Of a DNA stretch of 64,000 bases, positions 25,166 through 33,708 are shown in pieces (positions within the stretch are counted from its first letter, which is position 1; every line of letters starts with the position of its first letter). Source of the stretch: Streptomyces sp. DH-12 (GTDB taxonomy: Bacteria; Actinomycetota; Actinomycetes; Streptomycetales; Streptomycetaceae); NCBI RefSeq assembly GCF_002899455.1, contig NZ_PPFB01000001.1, positions 2,510,501 through 2,574,500 on the forward strand, in the 5' to 3' direction. The notes beneath the pieces were generated by a model. That model was not told the DNA's origin and did no database searches. It was given only the letters and a program-made list of their open reading frames with translations. Both the position numbers and the translations under genes were made by a program.

Positions 25166-25513
25166 TCAGTGCCTGTTCCCGCTCTCCGCACCGTGGGCGT
25201 CGATGGCGTCGCTCGCCTGGAACGACGGCCGCTGCACGTGCTCGCGCTGCGCGGCGAGCGCGTCGACCAGCGCCAGGAACGCACCGGTGATGTCCATGAC
25301 CGTGGTCCGCACCTGCTCCTGTTCCCGCCGCACCTGCGGACCGACGGCATTGGCGAACTCGTCGTCGCCGCCCTCCTCGCCCCACCAGCCCGCGTACTCG
25401 GCGCAGCCACTCTCGAACCTGGGCAGCGCCTCCTCGCTGTACTGCACGGCGTTGTCGACGTGCTTGGACCCCTTCCGGATCCCCTCGACATCCGCGAAAT
25501 ACCCATCGGCCAT
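25166..25513 (-). CDS. EspC-like T7SS secretion-associated protein
   Basis: A 115-aa helical protein. The ATG at 25513 was chosen because an AGGAGG-like site lies about 9 nt upstream, inside the end of the preceding gene; longer in-frame starts would overlap that gene deeply. A GWWGEEGGDDEF motif at mid-length is the W-x-G turn followed by an acidic Phe motif, typical of EspC/EspA-like ESX partner proteins that pair with WXG100 substrates. Its TGA abuts the ATG of the giant toxin gene, implying translational coupling and, by inference, a chaperone or co-secretion role for that protein. Confidence 0.7.
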   Translation of the reverse strand: MADGYFADVEGIRKGSKHVDNAVQYSEEALPRFESGCAEYAGWWGEEGGDDEFANAVGPQVRREQEQVRTTVMDITGAFLALVDALAAQREHVQRPSFQASDAIDAHGAESGNRH

Positions 25514-25515
25514 GA

Positions 25516-26019
25516 CTACGCCCCCTCCTGCCGTTCCCGTCGCCCGTCCGCCGTGCCGTGCACCGGCGGGGCGGCGGGCTCCTCGTCGTCCTCGACGATC
25601 TCGTCGCGGAGCCGGCTCATCGCCGTCGGCTCCTTCGTCACGGAGGTCTCGCGGAGCAGCGATCCGAAGATCGACTCCCAGTCGACCCCGGTCCGCTCCG
25701 GGGCACCCCACATGGTCATCCTGGTGAGCGGCTCAAGGGTGTCGACGACCCGGCGGGCCATCTCGGCCCGCGCCTTGTTCGCGGCCTCCAGCACGGCCGC
25801 GGACAGCTGGGCCGCCGCCATGGTGCGGTACTTGCCGTCGAGGAACTCCAGGCTGGTCAGTTCCCCCTTCGCACCGACGGACACCCGGACCGACCGGTCC
25901 GCCGAGCGGGCGGTGGCCGACGCCGAGTCCAGTTCCCTCCGTGCCGAGTCCGCGGCCTTCTCCGCCGCTTCGAGGCGGGCCATCGCCTGGGCCACCCGGT
26001 CCTCCATCGGCTGACTCAT
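25516..26019 (-). CDS. YbaB/EbfC (EspL-like) T7SS-associated protein
   Basis: A 167-aa protein from the ATG at 26019 (MSQPMED); a GTG at 26028 is possible but would touch the GGAAAG ribosome site. A long N-terminal helix is followed by RSVRVSVGAKGELTSLEF, the beta-hairpin typical of the YbaB/EbfC fold, then a second helix. In mycobacterial ESX-1 the YbaB-fold protein EspL stabilises secreted substrates, which suggests a cytosolic stabilising role here. The C-terminal 50 residues are an acidic, Pro-rich tail. Its stop lies 2 nt before the next gene's start. Confidence 0.72.
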   Translation of the reverse strand: MSQPMEDRVAQAMARLEAAEKAADSARRELDSASATARSADRSVRVSVGAKGELTSLEFLDGKYRTMAAAQLSAAVLEAANKARAEMARRVVDTLEPLTRMTMWGAPERTGVDWESIFGSLLRETSVTKEPTAMSRLRDEIVEDDEEPAAPPVHGTADGRRERQEGA

Positions 26020-26035
26020 CCCGTTCACCTTTCCG

Positions 26036-28873
26036 TCAGCGCCCCAGGGCCTGCGGCGCGCCGCCCTCGTCGGTGCCCCAGACGTCCTCGTCCTCGGTCA
26101 GCCATGTGGTCCGTTCCCTGTCCCCGCTCTCCGTCTGCGGCCTGCCCTCCCCCGCCCCGCCCATGCCGCCCATGGGCGGCATGAAGGGCATGCTGCTGCT
26201 GGTCTGCGTGCCCCTGGGGACCACGCGGTGTTCCTCGTCGCCGGCGGCCGACGTGCCGGCCGTCCGGCCGGACCGGGTGACACCGGGCTCGATGACGTTC
26301 CTGGTACGTTCGCCGGCGCTGCCGCCGCCCTCACCACCGGCGCCCCGCGTCATCGGCGGGTACATGCCGGGCGACCCCGACCCCGATCCCGTGCCGGCGC
26401 CCGCCATGGCGTCGCTGCTCGCCGGGCGGCCCAGTGCCGAGGCGAGGTCGTCCTGATTGTAGAGGTTGTCGTTGAACACGGAGGAGTACATCGAGTCGGC
26501 CGCGGCAGCCCCGTTGATGGCGGCCAGACCGGGGGGTTCGGAGAGGTCGGCGATCCGCTGACGGATCTGCTCCTCGATGTCCTTGCCACCGGAGTCGATC
26601 CGGTCGTACTCGGCCTGGATCTCCCGCATGCGCTGGTCGTACTCGGCCTTGGCGTCCTTGCGTGCCTGCTCGGCCTCGCTGCGCGCCTCCGCCCGGTCCG
26701 CCTGGGCGTCGGCCTTCGCCTGGTCGTACTCCCGCCTGGCCTCGGCCTCGGCGGCGTCCGCCCGCTCGACGGCTTCCCGCTCGGCGGCATCGATCTCCGC
26801 GAGCCGCCGGTCGTACTCCTGCCGGGCCTCGGCCTCGGGGGTTCCGGCGGCGATCTCACGCTCGTACTCCGCGCGTGCCTCCGCCCGGTCCTGCTCGGCC
26901 TCCTCGCGGGCCTGCTCCCGCTGCTCCTGGGCCTCGGCCTTCTCCCGCTCGTACTCCCGCCTGGCCTCCGCCTCCTGACGGTCGGCCTCCGCGAGTGCGG
27001 CATCGCGCTCGGCGCGGGCTTCGGCCTTCTGCTGCTCGTAGTCCGCCTGGGCTTCGTCCCTGGCCTGCTGGGCGTCCAGCCTGGCCTGCTGCTGCTCCCT
27101 CAGCGCCTCGCGGCGGGCCTCCTCCTGCGCGGCCTCGGCCTCGGCCTGCGCGTCGGACTGCTCCTGCCTGGCGGCGTCCCGCTCGGCGCGCGCCTCGGCC
27201 TGCGCCGCCTCCTGCGCGGCCTTGGCCTCGGCCCGCTCCTGCTCGGCCCGTGCCTTGGCCTCCTCCTGCGCGGCCTTGGCCTCCGCCCGGTCGGCTTCGG
27301 CCTGCGCATAGGCTCGTTCCCGTTCCTTGCGCGCCTCGTCCTGGGCCTTCTGGTTCTGCGCGAGGACGAATGCCTGCTGCTGGGCTGCCGCCTGCTTGGC
27401 CTCGGCCCTTTCCTTGTCGGCCTCGGCCCGGTCCGCGTCCGCCCGCGCCTTGGCCTCCGCCTTGTCCTTGTCGGCCTCGGCCCGGTCCGCGTCCGCCCGC
27501 GCCTTCGCCTCCGCCCGGTCCGCGTCGGCCTGCGCCCTGGCGGCGGCGGCAGCAGCGTCCGCCTCCTTCTTCGCGGCGTCCGCCTCCACTTTGGAGGCGA
27601 TCTCGGAGAGGTCGCCCTTGTCCTTGTCGGTCAGGCTGGTGTCGAACGCCTTCTGAGCCGCTGTGAACGCGTCGTAGACCGCGACAATGGCCTTGGCGCC
27701 GGCCGTGCTGAGCCAGTCCTGCACGGACTGGTCCCAGCGGCGGATCGCCTCCTCACCGATCGCCTTCCACGTGGCGATGTCGGTCGGTTTGCCGTACGGC
27801 TTCCCCTCGATGACGATCTCGCTGACGAAATCCTCTTTCGTCACCATCGTATAGGTGTTGGTGCCGTACATGCCGTTGTAGTAGTAGTCCGCGTCGAGGT
27901 CCGTGTGAACGTGCTGGTTTTCGAGGACATGCAAGCGCGCTGCCTGGAGCATGTCGTACAGCCAGCGCTGCGGATTGCTCTCCGCTCTCCATGCCTCCCA
28001 GGCGTTGTAGAGGTTCGTCACCTGTTCGAGGAGAACCCTCTGTGCCGCGGCGAGGGCCCGGGCGGGCTCGGACGTCACCGTCACGTTGTCGATGGTGATC
28101 GCGACCCCCGTGCCGCCCTTCCCGTTGACCTGGTCGGCGTAGCCCTCGTAGTTACGGGCCAGTTTGTGGATGAGTTCCTTGAAGATGGCGGCCGATGTGC
28201 CGTCCCAGGAGTCGCTGCCCTCTCCGATGTCCTCGGTGTCCCACTTGCCGATGGTGAGCGCGCCGCTCTCGAAGAACTTGACGGCCCGGTCGAACGCCTT
28301 GGCCGTTTCCGTGAAGGAGAGCAGGTCGACGTAGTGGGCGTCGCTCACATCCCTGGAGCGGCTCTTGTACCCGTGGGTGGTGTGGGGCCACGTCTTCAGA
28401 TGCGCGAGGACGTCCCTGGAACCGTAGACGTACTGAACCAGGGCGTTGGTGTCCCAGTCGAGTTTGTCGCCCTCGTTGTTCCAGATGCCCTTGTTCTTCA
28501 GGACCTCGCTGGTCTTCGATGTGGCCGGTATCTCGTCGTCGCCGTTCGGCACCACATGAGCCAGGCCCCCGAGGAAGGTGATGTACGCACGGTACGCGTA
28601 GACGGTGGTCCCCGGGGAAGGGTTGTCGCCGACGGGAACGTAGAAAGGGATCGTGTAGTCGGTGTTGTGCGTCTTCCAGCCGCTCGGGGAGGCAAAACCC
28701 GGCAGGTACGAAGCGTTGAGGTCCTCCAGCCGGACATGCATGAGCGGGATGTCGTCATTGCCTCGCAAGTCATTGAACAACTCGCTGCGTTTCGGCAGGG
28801 GGTAGCCGGTGAGGAGCTCGATCGCTCGCTTCCAGTTGTCTTCGTTGTTGTTGTCGTCCGCGGGCTTGGCCAT
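26036..28873 (-). CDS. Large coiled-coil WXG-like T7SS protein
   Basis: A 945-aa protein. The ATG at 28873 has GGAG 7 nt upstream; the GTG one codon earlier is too close. Residues 1-400 are mixed helical with a DSWDGTSAAIF motif (W-x-G type) near residue 224, similar to Streptomyces proteins annotated, from memory, as AAWKG family. Residues about 410-780 are a very long Ala/Glu/Lys/Arg coiled coil built of AEADRAEAKARA-like heptads. The C-terminal 150 residues are Gly/Pro/Met-rich and disordered. No signal peptide or membrane segment is visible. It lies inside the WXG100-to-toxin operon, so it is either a T7SS substrate or a long structural partner. Function unknown. Confidence 0.75.
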   Translation of the reverse strand: MAKPADDNNNEDNWKRAIELLTGYPLPKRSELFNDLRGNDDIPLMHVRLEDLNASYLPGFASPSGWKTHNTDYTIPFYVPVGDNPSPGTTVYAYRAYITFLGGLAHVVPNGDDEIPATSKTSEVLKNKGIWNNEGDKLDWDTNALVQYVYGSRDVLAHLKTWPHTTHGYKSRSRDVSDAHYVDLLSFTETAKAFDRAVKFFESGALTIGKWDTEDIGEGSDSWDGTSAAIFKELIHKLARNYEGYADQVNGKGGTGVAITIDNVTVTSEPARALAAAQRVLLEQVTNLYNAWEAWRAESNPQRWLYDMLQAARLHVLENQHVHTDLDADYYYNGMYGTNTYTMVTKEDFVSEIVIEGKPYGKPTDIATWKAIGEEAIRRWDQSVQDWLSTAGAKAIVAVYDAFTAAQKAFDTSLTDKDKGDLSEIASKVEADAAKKEADAAAAAARAQADADRAEAKARADADRAEADKDKAEAKARADADRAEADKERAEAKQAAAQQQAFVLAQNQKAQDEARKERERAYAQAEADRAEAKAAQEEAKARAEQERAEAKAAQEAAQAEARAERDAARQEQSDAQAEAEAAQEEARREALREQQQARLDAQQARDEAQADYEQQKAEARAERDAALAEADRQEAEARREYEREKAEAQEQREQAREEAEQDRAEARAEYEREIAAGTPEAEARQEYDRRLAEIDAAEREAVERADAAEAEARREYDQAKADAQADRAEARSEAEQARKDAKAEYDQRMREIQAEYDRIDSGGKDIEEQIRQRIADLSEPPGLAAINGAAAADSMYSSVFNDNLYNQDDLASALGRPASSDAMAGAGTGSGSGSPGMYPPMTRGAGGEGGGSAGERTRNVIEPGVTRSGRTAGTSAAGDEEHRVVPRGTQTSSSMPFMPPMGGMGGAGEGRPQTESGDRERTTWLTEDEDVWGTDEGGAPQALGR
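27411..27513. repeat. 54-bp-period repeat in the coiled-coil gene
   Basis: About 45 identical bases starting at 27411 recur at 27465. They encode an 18-residue Asp-Lys/Ala-Glu-Ala-Lys coiled-coil unit. This is evidence of recent internal duplication in the rod. Confidence 0.8.
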
Positions 28874-28885
28874 CACCGAACTCCG

Positions 28886-29332
28886 TCACTTCTGCTGTTC
28901 GGTGGCACCGGGGTTGTCGAAATCACTGTCGACATCCTCGAAGATGTCCATGAAATCGTCCGCGGTGATGCCCTCAAGGTTCTTGCCCTGACTTTTCGTC
29001 AGTTCCGTGATGGTTTCCCACAGCGCCTGCTCCAGGTCCTCGAAGAGGACTCCCTGGGCCTGGAGAATGCGCAGGATCTCAGCCGCGCCCCCCCGGACGA
29101 CCGTGTTCAGGCCGTCCCCGTCGACCACGCTGTCCTGACCGCTCATCATGCCGATCCTCAGCGGCTTCGACACGTCGATCGTGTCGACGTCCATACCACT
29201 CACGAGAGACGAGATGGCGGGGCCGGCGTTCGGGTCGTCCTTGAGGATGTTCTCCAACTGGATCCGGAAGTCGTCGATGTGGTTCGTGATGAACTTCCGC
29301 AGGAACTCGCTGTCCAGGACCGTGGCGGCCAC
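28886..29332 (-). CDS. T7SS-locus protein of unknown function
   Basis: A 148-aa acidic protein starting GTG at 29332 with GGAAGGGAG 5 nt upstream. It is helical throughout, without signal peptide or membrane segment, and ends in a short acidic Asp/Glu tail. I do not recognise its family. It sits between the second WXG100 gene and the coiled-coil gene, 12 nt upstream of the latter, so it is very probably co-transcribed and part of the secretion substrate set or a cytosolic helper. Confidence 0.7.
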   Translation of the reverse strand: MAATVLDSEFLRKFITNHIDDFRIQLENILKDDPNAGPAISSLVSGMDVDTIDVSKPLRIGMMSGQDSVVDGDGLNTVVRGGAAEILRILQAQGVLFEDLEQALWETITELTKSQGKNLEGITADDFMDIFEDVDSDFDNPGATEQQK

Positions 29333-29360
29333 GTCAGCTCCCTTCCGTCACCGGCCCGTG

Positions 29361-29681
29361 TCAGCGGCCGCCGATCCTGATGTCGCTCCAGCGCTGCGAC
29401 AGGTTCTGCTCCGTGGACCGGTAGTTGGCGGAAATCTCGGTGAGCAGGCCGGAGTGGTTGGCGAGCAGGTTCCTGATGTTCTCGACAGCGCCGTTCCACG
29501 CCGCCTGCACCGTGTCGTAGACGTCCTTGTCGTCACCGACCCAGGTCTTGCGGAGCTCGGTCAGCTCCATCTCCAGATTCTCCAGGATGTTCATGATCGC
29601 CTGGGACTGGATGATCATGTCCTCGGCCGAGCCTTCGGCGCGGTCGTAGTCGACGTAGATGTAGCCGTCGGAGAAGTCCAT
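29361..29681 (-). CDS. WXG100 family protein (ESX substrate/partner)
   Basis: A 106-aa all-helical protein with a TWVGDDKDVY turn (W-V-G) in the middle, flanked by two amphipathic helices of about 40 residues: the classic WXG100 helical hairpin. ATG at 29681 has a GAGGA site just upstream. WXG100 proteins form dimers recognised by the EccC ATPase and exported. It is adjacent to a second WXG100-like gene, the usual esxB-esxA pairing. A Gly-Gly-Arg C terminus replaces an obvious YxxxD/E signal; the partner or the EspC-like protein may supply it. Confidence 0.85.
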   Translation of the reverse strand: MDFSDGYIYVDYDRAEGSAEDMIIQSQAIMNILENLEMELTELRKTWVGDDKDVYDTVQAAWNGAVENIRNLLANHSGLLTEISANYRSTEQNLSQRWSDIRIGGR

Positions 29682-29751
29682 CAGAGTCCTCGATTCGCCG
29701 GGAGAACCACAAAAAGGGTGAAAGGCCGGGGTGTACTGGATGAGCCGCGGA

Positions 29752-30114
29752 TCAGGCCGCCGGCGTGCCCGACGACGTGTTGGTGCCGTTGAGCTCGTCG
29801 AACACGGCCGTGGAACGGGAGTACTCCGCGTCGATCGCGTCGCTGGTGGAGCCCTGGACCAGCCCGTGCTCCCGGAGGGTCTCGTTGAGCTCGTCGACCA
29901 TCCGGTCCAGGTTGATCAGGATGGTGTCGACGTGCCCGTCCCACTGCTCCAGCAGCTTCTTGAACTTGGCACCGTCCGCGCCCCCGTAGCTCATGGCGAG
30001 GTTCTCCGCCGTGGCCTGGACGTCCTGCTGACGGGTCTGAATGCTGGTGAAAGCCTGTTCCAGCGCCATGATCCCGTTGCGGGTCGCGGTTTCTTCGGAC
30101 TGCTGCATGGCCAT
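29752..30114 (-). CDS. WXG100-like ESX protein, first gene of the toxin operon
   Basis: A 120-aa helical protein. ATG at 30114 has GGGAG 7 nt upstream; a longer ORF to 30159 lacks a ribosome site. A SYGGADGAKF turn takes the W-x-G position (Tyr replaces Trp), between a helix of about 45 residues and a second long helix, as in EsxB/CFP-10-type partners. It is the promoter-proximal gene of the operon that ends with the giant toxin. The Gly-Thr-Pro-Ala-Ala tail is probably flexible. Confidence 0.8.
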   Translation of the reverse strand: MAMQQSEETATRNGIMALEQAFTSIQTRQQDVQATAENLAMSYGGADGAKFKKLLEQWDGHVDTILINLDRMVDELNETLREHGLVQGSTSDAIDAEYSRSTAVFDELNGTNTSSGTPAA

Positions 30115-30226
30115 GAGAGAACTCCCTTTTCGGCAAGAACACCGAGCTGTGGCCCTCACATCGCCCCGTGGGCAGACAGGGTGTTCCGGCAGTCACCGCC
30201 GACTCGCCGGAGCGTGAGGTCGCCCG

Positions 30227-30256
30227 ATGCTAAGCAGGCCCCAACTTGTTTGGCAA
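30227..30256 (-). promoter_or_regulatory. Candidate HrdB-type promoter
   Basis: On the minus strand, TTGCCA (30256-30251) is separated by 18 bp from TAGCAT (30232-30227), close to the Streptomyces vegetative consensus TTGACr-N16-18-TAgrrT. Transcription would begin near 30220 and leave a leader of about 105 nt before the ATG at 30114. Confidence 0.4.
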
Positions 30257-30301
30257 TTTCTCCCCGAGTCCTTTCGTCCGCCCGAAACACCGAACGCCTC
30301 G

Positions 30302-30345
30302 GCTCAATTGAGCAGAGGAGAGGAATACGCGCCGCTCACTTGAGC
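30302..30345. promoter_or_regulatory. Paired operator-like palindromes
   Basis: GCTCAATTGAGC (30302-30313, perfect) and GCTCACTTGAGC (30334-30345, one base off symmetry, extended to GCGCCGCTCA...TGAGCGGCGC) have centres exactly 32 bp apart, three helical turns. They lie about 45-90 bp upstream of the candidate -35, a position typical for an activator dimer pair. The second could also act as a terminator for eccB. Confidence 0.5.
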
Positions 30346-30494
30346 GGCGCCGGGAATCCAGTCGGACAGAACGGACATCGCCGCCGCTTCCCGGGGCCTG
30401 GTGGAGCGTCCGGTTTAACGGAAAGTGACCGCAGGGATTCCAAGAATTCCCCCGGTGTCCGGTCTTCGTGCGGGCATGTCTCCCCTTCCGCCCG

Positions 30495-31973
30495 TTACCT
30501 CCCCGGGCACCGCAGCGTCACCCGCGCCTCGCCGGAGGACGCCGCCTCGGGGGTCAGATCGGGGCCGCTGGGCAGCATGGCCAGCAGCGGGGACGGCATC
30601 GTCCGCGCCTCGACGCCCCCGTAGCCCAGCGCCTCCACGCCCTCCTGGGACAGCAGCCGGTACTTCACGCCCTCGTCCGTGACCAGGTAGGTGGTGTCGC
30701 CCAGCGCGCTGCCGCTGGCGCTCAACGCCCTGACCAGCGAGCCCTTTCCGGCCTGCACGGCGATGGCGTCGACCTTCAGGCAGCCCGGTTCGGTCGCGGG
30801 CGCCGGTTCCTGCACGGTCCGGGGCAGGGCGCCCTCGGGCAGCACCGAAGCGCCCACCCGCACACCGGAGCCCGCGGAGTCGACGTCGGCGCAGGCCACG
30901 GAGCCGGCGGGGACGGTGACCGCCGCCGGCGGCTTCTCCGGCAGCTTCGCCGAAGAGGCCTCGGCGGACGCGGAGTCCTGGGCGAGGTGCTCGGCCAGGA
31001 TGTCCGCGCCGAGCGTCGCCACGTTCGCGGCCTCGCCGCCGTACGCCCTCTCCCGCGTCCGCGGGTCGCCCAGCACGAGCGTGGCCTCGGTGGCCGTGAG
31101 CGGGACCAGGCCCTCCCGGGTGAGCAGGTGGTGCCGGGCGTCGGAGCCGGGTACGTCGACCCGGAAGAGCTGCCCGACGCGGGTGTCGTGTCCGCCCAGT
31201 TCGGGGCCCTTCTCGCCCCGGCCGGGCACCTCGGCGGGGGTCAGGTCGGGGCCCAGCGGGAAGGCGTCGAGGAAGGCCGCGGACACGGGACGCGGTTCGA
31301 CGCTGCCGTATCCGAGGGACTCGGCCGCCTTCGCCCGTTCGTCCAGGCGCAGCCGGCTGCCCTGCCAGAGCAGGTACGTGGCGTCGTCCGGACCGGCCAC
31401 GAGCAGGCCCTCGCCGGCGCCCAGTCGCCTGCCGCCGGGCAGGTCCTGCGGCGCGTCGGTGCCCAGGGCGAGGGTCGTGGTCGCCGTGACCACGCCGGTC
31501 GTCCGCGGCCGGACGGCGGAGCACACCAGCCAGGGGGTGCGGTCCAGGTCGCCGGTGCCCGGCAGTGCGTCGGGCGCGTCGGGGACGCCGAGCGGCGTTC
31601 CGTGCGCAGTGCCGGCCAGCGAGGCCGTGCCCACGGTCGTGACCTTGATGTCGCCGCCGGCGATCAGCCGGGCGGACGCGTAGTTGCGCACCGGACGCAA
31701 CCTGCCGTCCAGGTACAGGTAGCGCGCGCCGGTCTGCTTGTCGACGATCAGGTTCTCGCCCGAACGCCACGAGTCGTTGCCGCCGGGCCGGAGGAGGCCG
31801 AAGACGAAGGCGCCGGCGCACACCAGCACGGCGATGACCACGCCTATCGCGGCACCGCGGTTGGTTCTGCCCAGGGGGCTCTCCGGGGCGTCGGGCTCGG
31901 CGCGCAGCATGGCCGAGGCCAGCCGCCCCATGACGAAGAGGTGCGCCTGTACCTGGTCGCGTTTGTTGTCCAC
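30495..31973 (-). CDS. eccB: Type VII secretion protein EccB
   Basis: A 492-aa protein starting GTG at 31973 with GGGAG 8-9 nt upstream. Residues 1-40 are cytosolic, residues about 44-64 are the single membrane helix, and the rest is extracytoplasmic with paired Cys residues and repeats of the EccB type, seen as LGYGSVEPRPV...LGPDLTPAE and LGYGGVEARTM...SGPDLTPEA. EccB is a core membrane component of the ESX complex with EccC, EccD and EccE. It follows eccD by 16 nt in the same operon. Confidence 0.92.
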   Translation of the reverse strand: MDNKRDQVQAHLFVMGRLASAMLRAEPDAPESPLGRTNRGAAIGVVIAVLVCAGAFVFGLLRPGGNDSWRSGENLIVDKQTGARYLYLDGRLRPVRNYASARLIAGGDIKVTTVGTASLAGTAHGTPLGVPDAPDALPGTGDLDRTPWLVCSAVRPRTTGVVTATTTLALGTDAPQDLPGGRRLGAGEGLLVAGPDDATYLLWQGSRLRLDERAKAAESLGYGSVEPRPVSAAFLDAFPLGPDLTPAEVPGRGEKGPELGGHDTRVGQLFRVDVPGSDARHHLLTREGLVPLTATEATLVLGDPRTRERAYGGEAANVATLGADILAEHLAQDSASAEASSAKLPEKPPAAVTVPAGSVACADVDSAGSGVRVGASVLPEGALPRTVQEPAPATEPGCLKVDAIAVQAGKGSLVRALSASGSALGDTTYLVTDEGVKYRLLSQEGVEALGYGGVEARTMPSPLLAMLPSGPDLTPEAASSGEARVTLRCPGR

Positions 31974-31989
31974 GTCACGTTCTCCCGGG

Positions 31990-33387
31990 TCAGCCGTTGA
32001 TGCCGCGGAGCAGGCCGTAGACGCCCATGGACCAGAGCGTCAGCGGCAGGATGCTGATGGCGGCGAGCGAGTGCAGCAGTTCGGCCGCGCGCCCCCAGTA
32101 GGGCACGAGCCGTCGCCCCGGCACGGTCCACGAGGCGATCGTGATCACGGCCGCCAGTCCCGTCAGACCGGCCACCAGGGTCAGCCGGTCCGCGGGGGCG
32201 AGCGCGCGCGCGGCCACCACCAGCAGCAGCACCACGCCCCAGGCCCCGGCGGCGGTCAGCGCCAGCCGCTGCCAGACGTTGCCCAGCCCCCGGCTGTGCA
32301 GCAGCAGCAGGAGTGACAGCGCGACGACGGTGAGGACCTCGGCGAGGCCCTGGTCGGCCAGGAGCGCCGCCGTGCAGGGCAGGCAGATCAGGCCGATGGC
32401 GCCGTAGAGGGCGGTCATCCAGTCGTCCGCCAGCCCCGACCGGATGTCGACCTCCGAGGTGGGGTACGGGTCGATGCCCTGCTGCAGCTGCTGGACGTTG
32501 GTCGGCAGCGGCGGCATCCGCATGCCGGCCAGCCGGAACGACAGCGACGGGACGAAGCCGCCGAACAGCACCACCACCACGGCCACCACGCCGGCCGCCT
32601 GCTGCGGTGCCAGGTCCAGGGTGATCAGGCCGGCGCCGAGCGCCCCCGCCGCCGCGATGCAGGCCGCGCCGACGAACAGCGCCGGGTACACGCCGACCGC
32701 CGCCAGGGCGAGCACCACGCCCGCTCCGCCGGCCGCGGACGCCGCCAGCAGGCGTGCGCCGAGGACGGCTTCGCCGTCGGCGCCGCCCAGGTCGCCGCCC
32801 GGCAACAGCCAGCCCGCCAGGGCGAAGTAGGGCGCCGCCATCAGGCCGAGCACCGAGCCGGCCCCGGCGTCCCCGACGGCCCGGGAGGCGCTGCCCGCTC
32901 CGGCGATCAGCAGCAGTCCGACGGCCGAGGCGGCGACCGCCCGCACCCAGCCGTCCGTTCCCGGCACGGCCAGCAGCACGACGCCCAGCGTCAGGGTGGC
33001 CGCGGCCAGTCCGCGCAGCAGTCGCCGGCCGGCCTCCGGGCTCCAGCCGTGCGGCCTGCGGCTCATGCCGTCGGAGATGCCGTCGACCAGGTCGTCGATG
33101 TGCACCTCGGGCAACGCGTCGGTACGGGGCCGCAGATAAAGCTCCTCCCCGTCCCGCAGACCGAGGGAGTCCAGGGTACTCTCGGGGTCGAGCGGTGGAC
33201 CGCCGAGACGTTGCAGTACCCAACCACCGTGCTCCAGGCCGGCCTCCTCCAGGTCGTCCCCCCCGTAACCGATCACAGTGGGCAGCAGATCGGCGACGGG
33301 GACATCGGAGGGCACGGCCAGGTCGACGGTCCTGGCCGGGGCACGTACGGTGACGCGGCACAGGCTTGCCGCCTGAATCTCAGTCAT
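31990..33387 (-). CDS. eccD: Type VII secretion protein EccD
   Basis: A 465-aa protein. An N-terminal ubiquitin-like domain (residues 1-100, LCRVTVRAPARTVDLAV and a ELYLRP strand) precedes about eleven hydrophobic segments, the standard Streptomyces EccD layout; EccD forms the barrel-like membrane pore of the ESX complex. I chose the ATG at 33387 (MTEIQ) because it matches the usual EccD N terminus, but its ribosome site is weak; a GTG at 33402 is the alternative. It is divergent from eccC. Confidence 0.92.
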   Translation of the reverse strand: MTEIQAASLCRVTVRAPARTVDLAVPSDVPVADLLPTVIGYGGDDLEEAGLEHGGWVLQRLGGPPLDPESTLDSLGLRDGEELYLRPRTDALPEVHIDDLVDGISDGMSRRPHGWSPEAGRRLLRGLAAATLTLGVVLLAVPGTDGWVRAVAASAVGLLLIAGAGSASRAVGDAGAGSVLGLMAAPYFALAGWLLPGGDLGGADGEAVLGARLLAASAAGGAGVVLALAAVGVYPALFVGAACIAAAGALGAGLITLDLAPQQAAGVVAVVVVLFGGFVPSLSFRLAGMRMPPLPTNVQQLQQGIDPYPTSEVDIRSGLADDWMTALYGAIGLICLPCTAALLADQGLAEVLTVVALSLLLLLHSRGLGNVWQRLALTAAGAWGVVLLLVVAARALAPADRLTLVAGLTGLAAVITIASWTVPGRRLVPYWGRAAELLHSLAAISILPLTLWSMGVYGLLRGING

Positions 33388-33708
33388 GGGTTTCGGGTTC
33401 ACGCTTTCTGGCGGACCACGCGATACGCGGTGGCTGGAAGATGGCAGTGGCACGCCGGCCGGTCGCTGAACGCGACGAGAAAGTCGGACGGGGCATGCGC
33501 CGACGAGTTTGACCGCACACCGGCCTTTTCGCAACACCACTGAGGAGTTCAGCGTCACGGAACCCCACGGCAATTTTGCCGCAGCCGGGGCGCGGGACTC
33601 TGACTCATTACGAAAAACCCGCGACACACCCGCGACGCACCCGATACCCGCGACACACCCGCGACGTTCCCGCGGAATTCCTTCCGAAATCGTTGAGGAG
33701 GACGTTCG
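33388..33708. promoter_or_regulatory. Divergent eccD/eccC intergenic region
   Basis: 321 bp separate eccD (minus) from eccC (plus). It contains a perfect 21-bp direct repeat near eccC and a strong GAGGAGG ribosome site at 33695-33701 serving the TTG start at 33709. Promoters in both directions are expected, but I see no convincing -35/-10 pair. Confidence 0.5.
33617..33666. repeat. Perfect 21-bp direct repeat upstream of eccC
   Basis: Copies at 33617-33637 and 33646-33666 begin ACCCGCGACACACCCGCGAC; starts are 29 bp apart. Each contains two shorter CCGCGAC units, so CCGCGAC occurs four times. Position, about 40-90 bp before the start codon, fits a regulator binding array or a leader-RNA element. 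Confidence 0.6.

Larger units (their letters stand above)
30115..30494 (-). promoter_or_regulatory. Intergenic control region of the WXG100-toxin operon
   Basis: 380 bp between the eccB stop and the first WXG100 gene. It holds a candidate sigma-70 promoter (30227-30256) and two related palindromes 32 bp apart (30302-30345). The rest is moderately AT-rich for this genome and I see no small ORF in it. Confidence 0.55.

Noticed and set aside
33509..33537. TTGACC as the -35 of an eccC promoter
   Set aside because: No acceptable -10 hexamer at 16-18 bp spacing (CAACAC instead).
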